Source: Vibrio splendidus
Lineage (GTDB): Bacteria > Pseudomonadota > Gammaproteobacteria > Enterobacterales > Vibrionaceae
Reading direction: 5' to 3'
DNA length: 64,000 nucleotides
NCBI RefSeq assembly: GCF_002873455.1
Contig: NZ_MCUN01000013.1
Location: 1 to 64,000 of the forward strand
A program made the position numbers and the translations under genes. Below are positions 63,777 to 64,000 of the stretch, piece by piece (positions within the stretch are counted from its first letter, which is position 1; the number at the start of each line of letters is the position of its first letter). The notes below the pieces were generated by a model. It ran no database searches, had not been told where the DNA came from, and worked only from the letters and a program-made list of their open reading frames with translations.

Positions 63777-64000
63777 AAATCCCTCAATGCCCATGCCACC
63801 CAGCACAATTTCATGCATATGTGGAGGCTATATGTGCTTAACAAATATAACCATTCTACCTGTGGGTCTATTCGATTGTTTACTCCTTTTTATAAAAAGA
63901 CGACTTTCATCATTCTAAATAGAAATCATCTTAAATTTGAGACGTTTTACTCAACCAGAACGCCCAATAAACCGGCATTAACTTGTTGGAAATACCTAAC

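Overview
The window looks like chromosomal DNA of a marine Vibrio, most likely of the Splendidus group. This is inferred from the adjacent cqsA/cqsS quorum-sensing pair, Vibrio-typical families (DUF3360, VC0807-like, NqrM-like), a GC content in the low-to-mid forties and pheST. No rRNA, tRNA, CRISPR array or prophage was seen. The only transposon is a truncated IS3-type end at the left edge, followed directly by a 268-bp MITE-like element.

Layout. 0-2.6 kb: IS3 end, MITE, aspartoacylase, EamA transporter. 2.7-8 kb: a MocR-type regulator divergent from the transporter, then cqsA and cqsS convergent on one terminator. 8.2-14.9 kb: TauD-like dioxygenase, secreted MBL-fold protein with divergent LysR, ACT-domain protein, chemoreceptor, membrane protein. 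15-19 kb: secreted duplicated-domain protein; c'-type cytochrome and cytochrome b561 divergent around a perfect 48-bp palindrome, with a MarR regulator; a DUF1826 gene behind a 32-bp palindrome resembling a Zur site; YceI. 19.5-29 kb: MFS, GST, membrane protein, HU paralogue with a small basic protein, DUF535 protein, CoA-disulfide/persulfide reductase, and a prokaryotic ionotropic glutamate receptor-like protein. 29-33 kb: DUF134-NifX-NqrM cluster, a dead amidohydrolase, and a DUF1007-NicO metal-transport pair behind a canonical Zur box. 33.8-38.3 kb: LysR, secreted Cys-type sulfatase, its radical-SAM maturase and a HAD enzyme. 38.8-49.5 kb: FUSC exporter, nucleoside hydrolase, DUF3500 protein, a LysR-controlled second accD, Nudix, MarR pseudogene, zinc-sensing (CZB) chemoreceptor. 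49.6-57.5 kb: an accessory block punctuated by four same-orientation copies or relics of one alpha/beta-hydrolase gene with its terminator. 57.8-63.8 kb: DUF2971 protein, pheT, pheS, hemerythrin-GGDEF protein.

Themes. Metal control recurs: two Zur-like sites, a CZB receptor, an HPH-containing DUF1007 protein and a histidine-rich NicO loop. Paired regulator and operator modules are clear (MocR repeats, MarR palindrome, palindrome upstream of the NifX-like gene, LysR/accD2 repeat). Short tandem repeats of 6-23 bp lie just after stop codons at many loci, and two others lie within coding sequence.

The strongest candidates for something undescribed are the hydrolase-3'-end repeat array at 49.6-57.5 kb, the divergent accD paralogue altered at the residue linked to andrimid sensitivity, and the glutamate-receptor-like protein with a non-canonical pore. 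All functional calls come from reading motifs and family resemblance; no database search was run.
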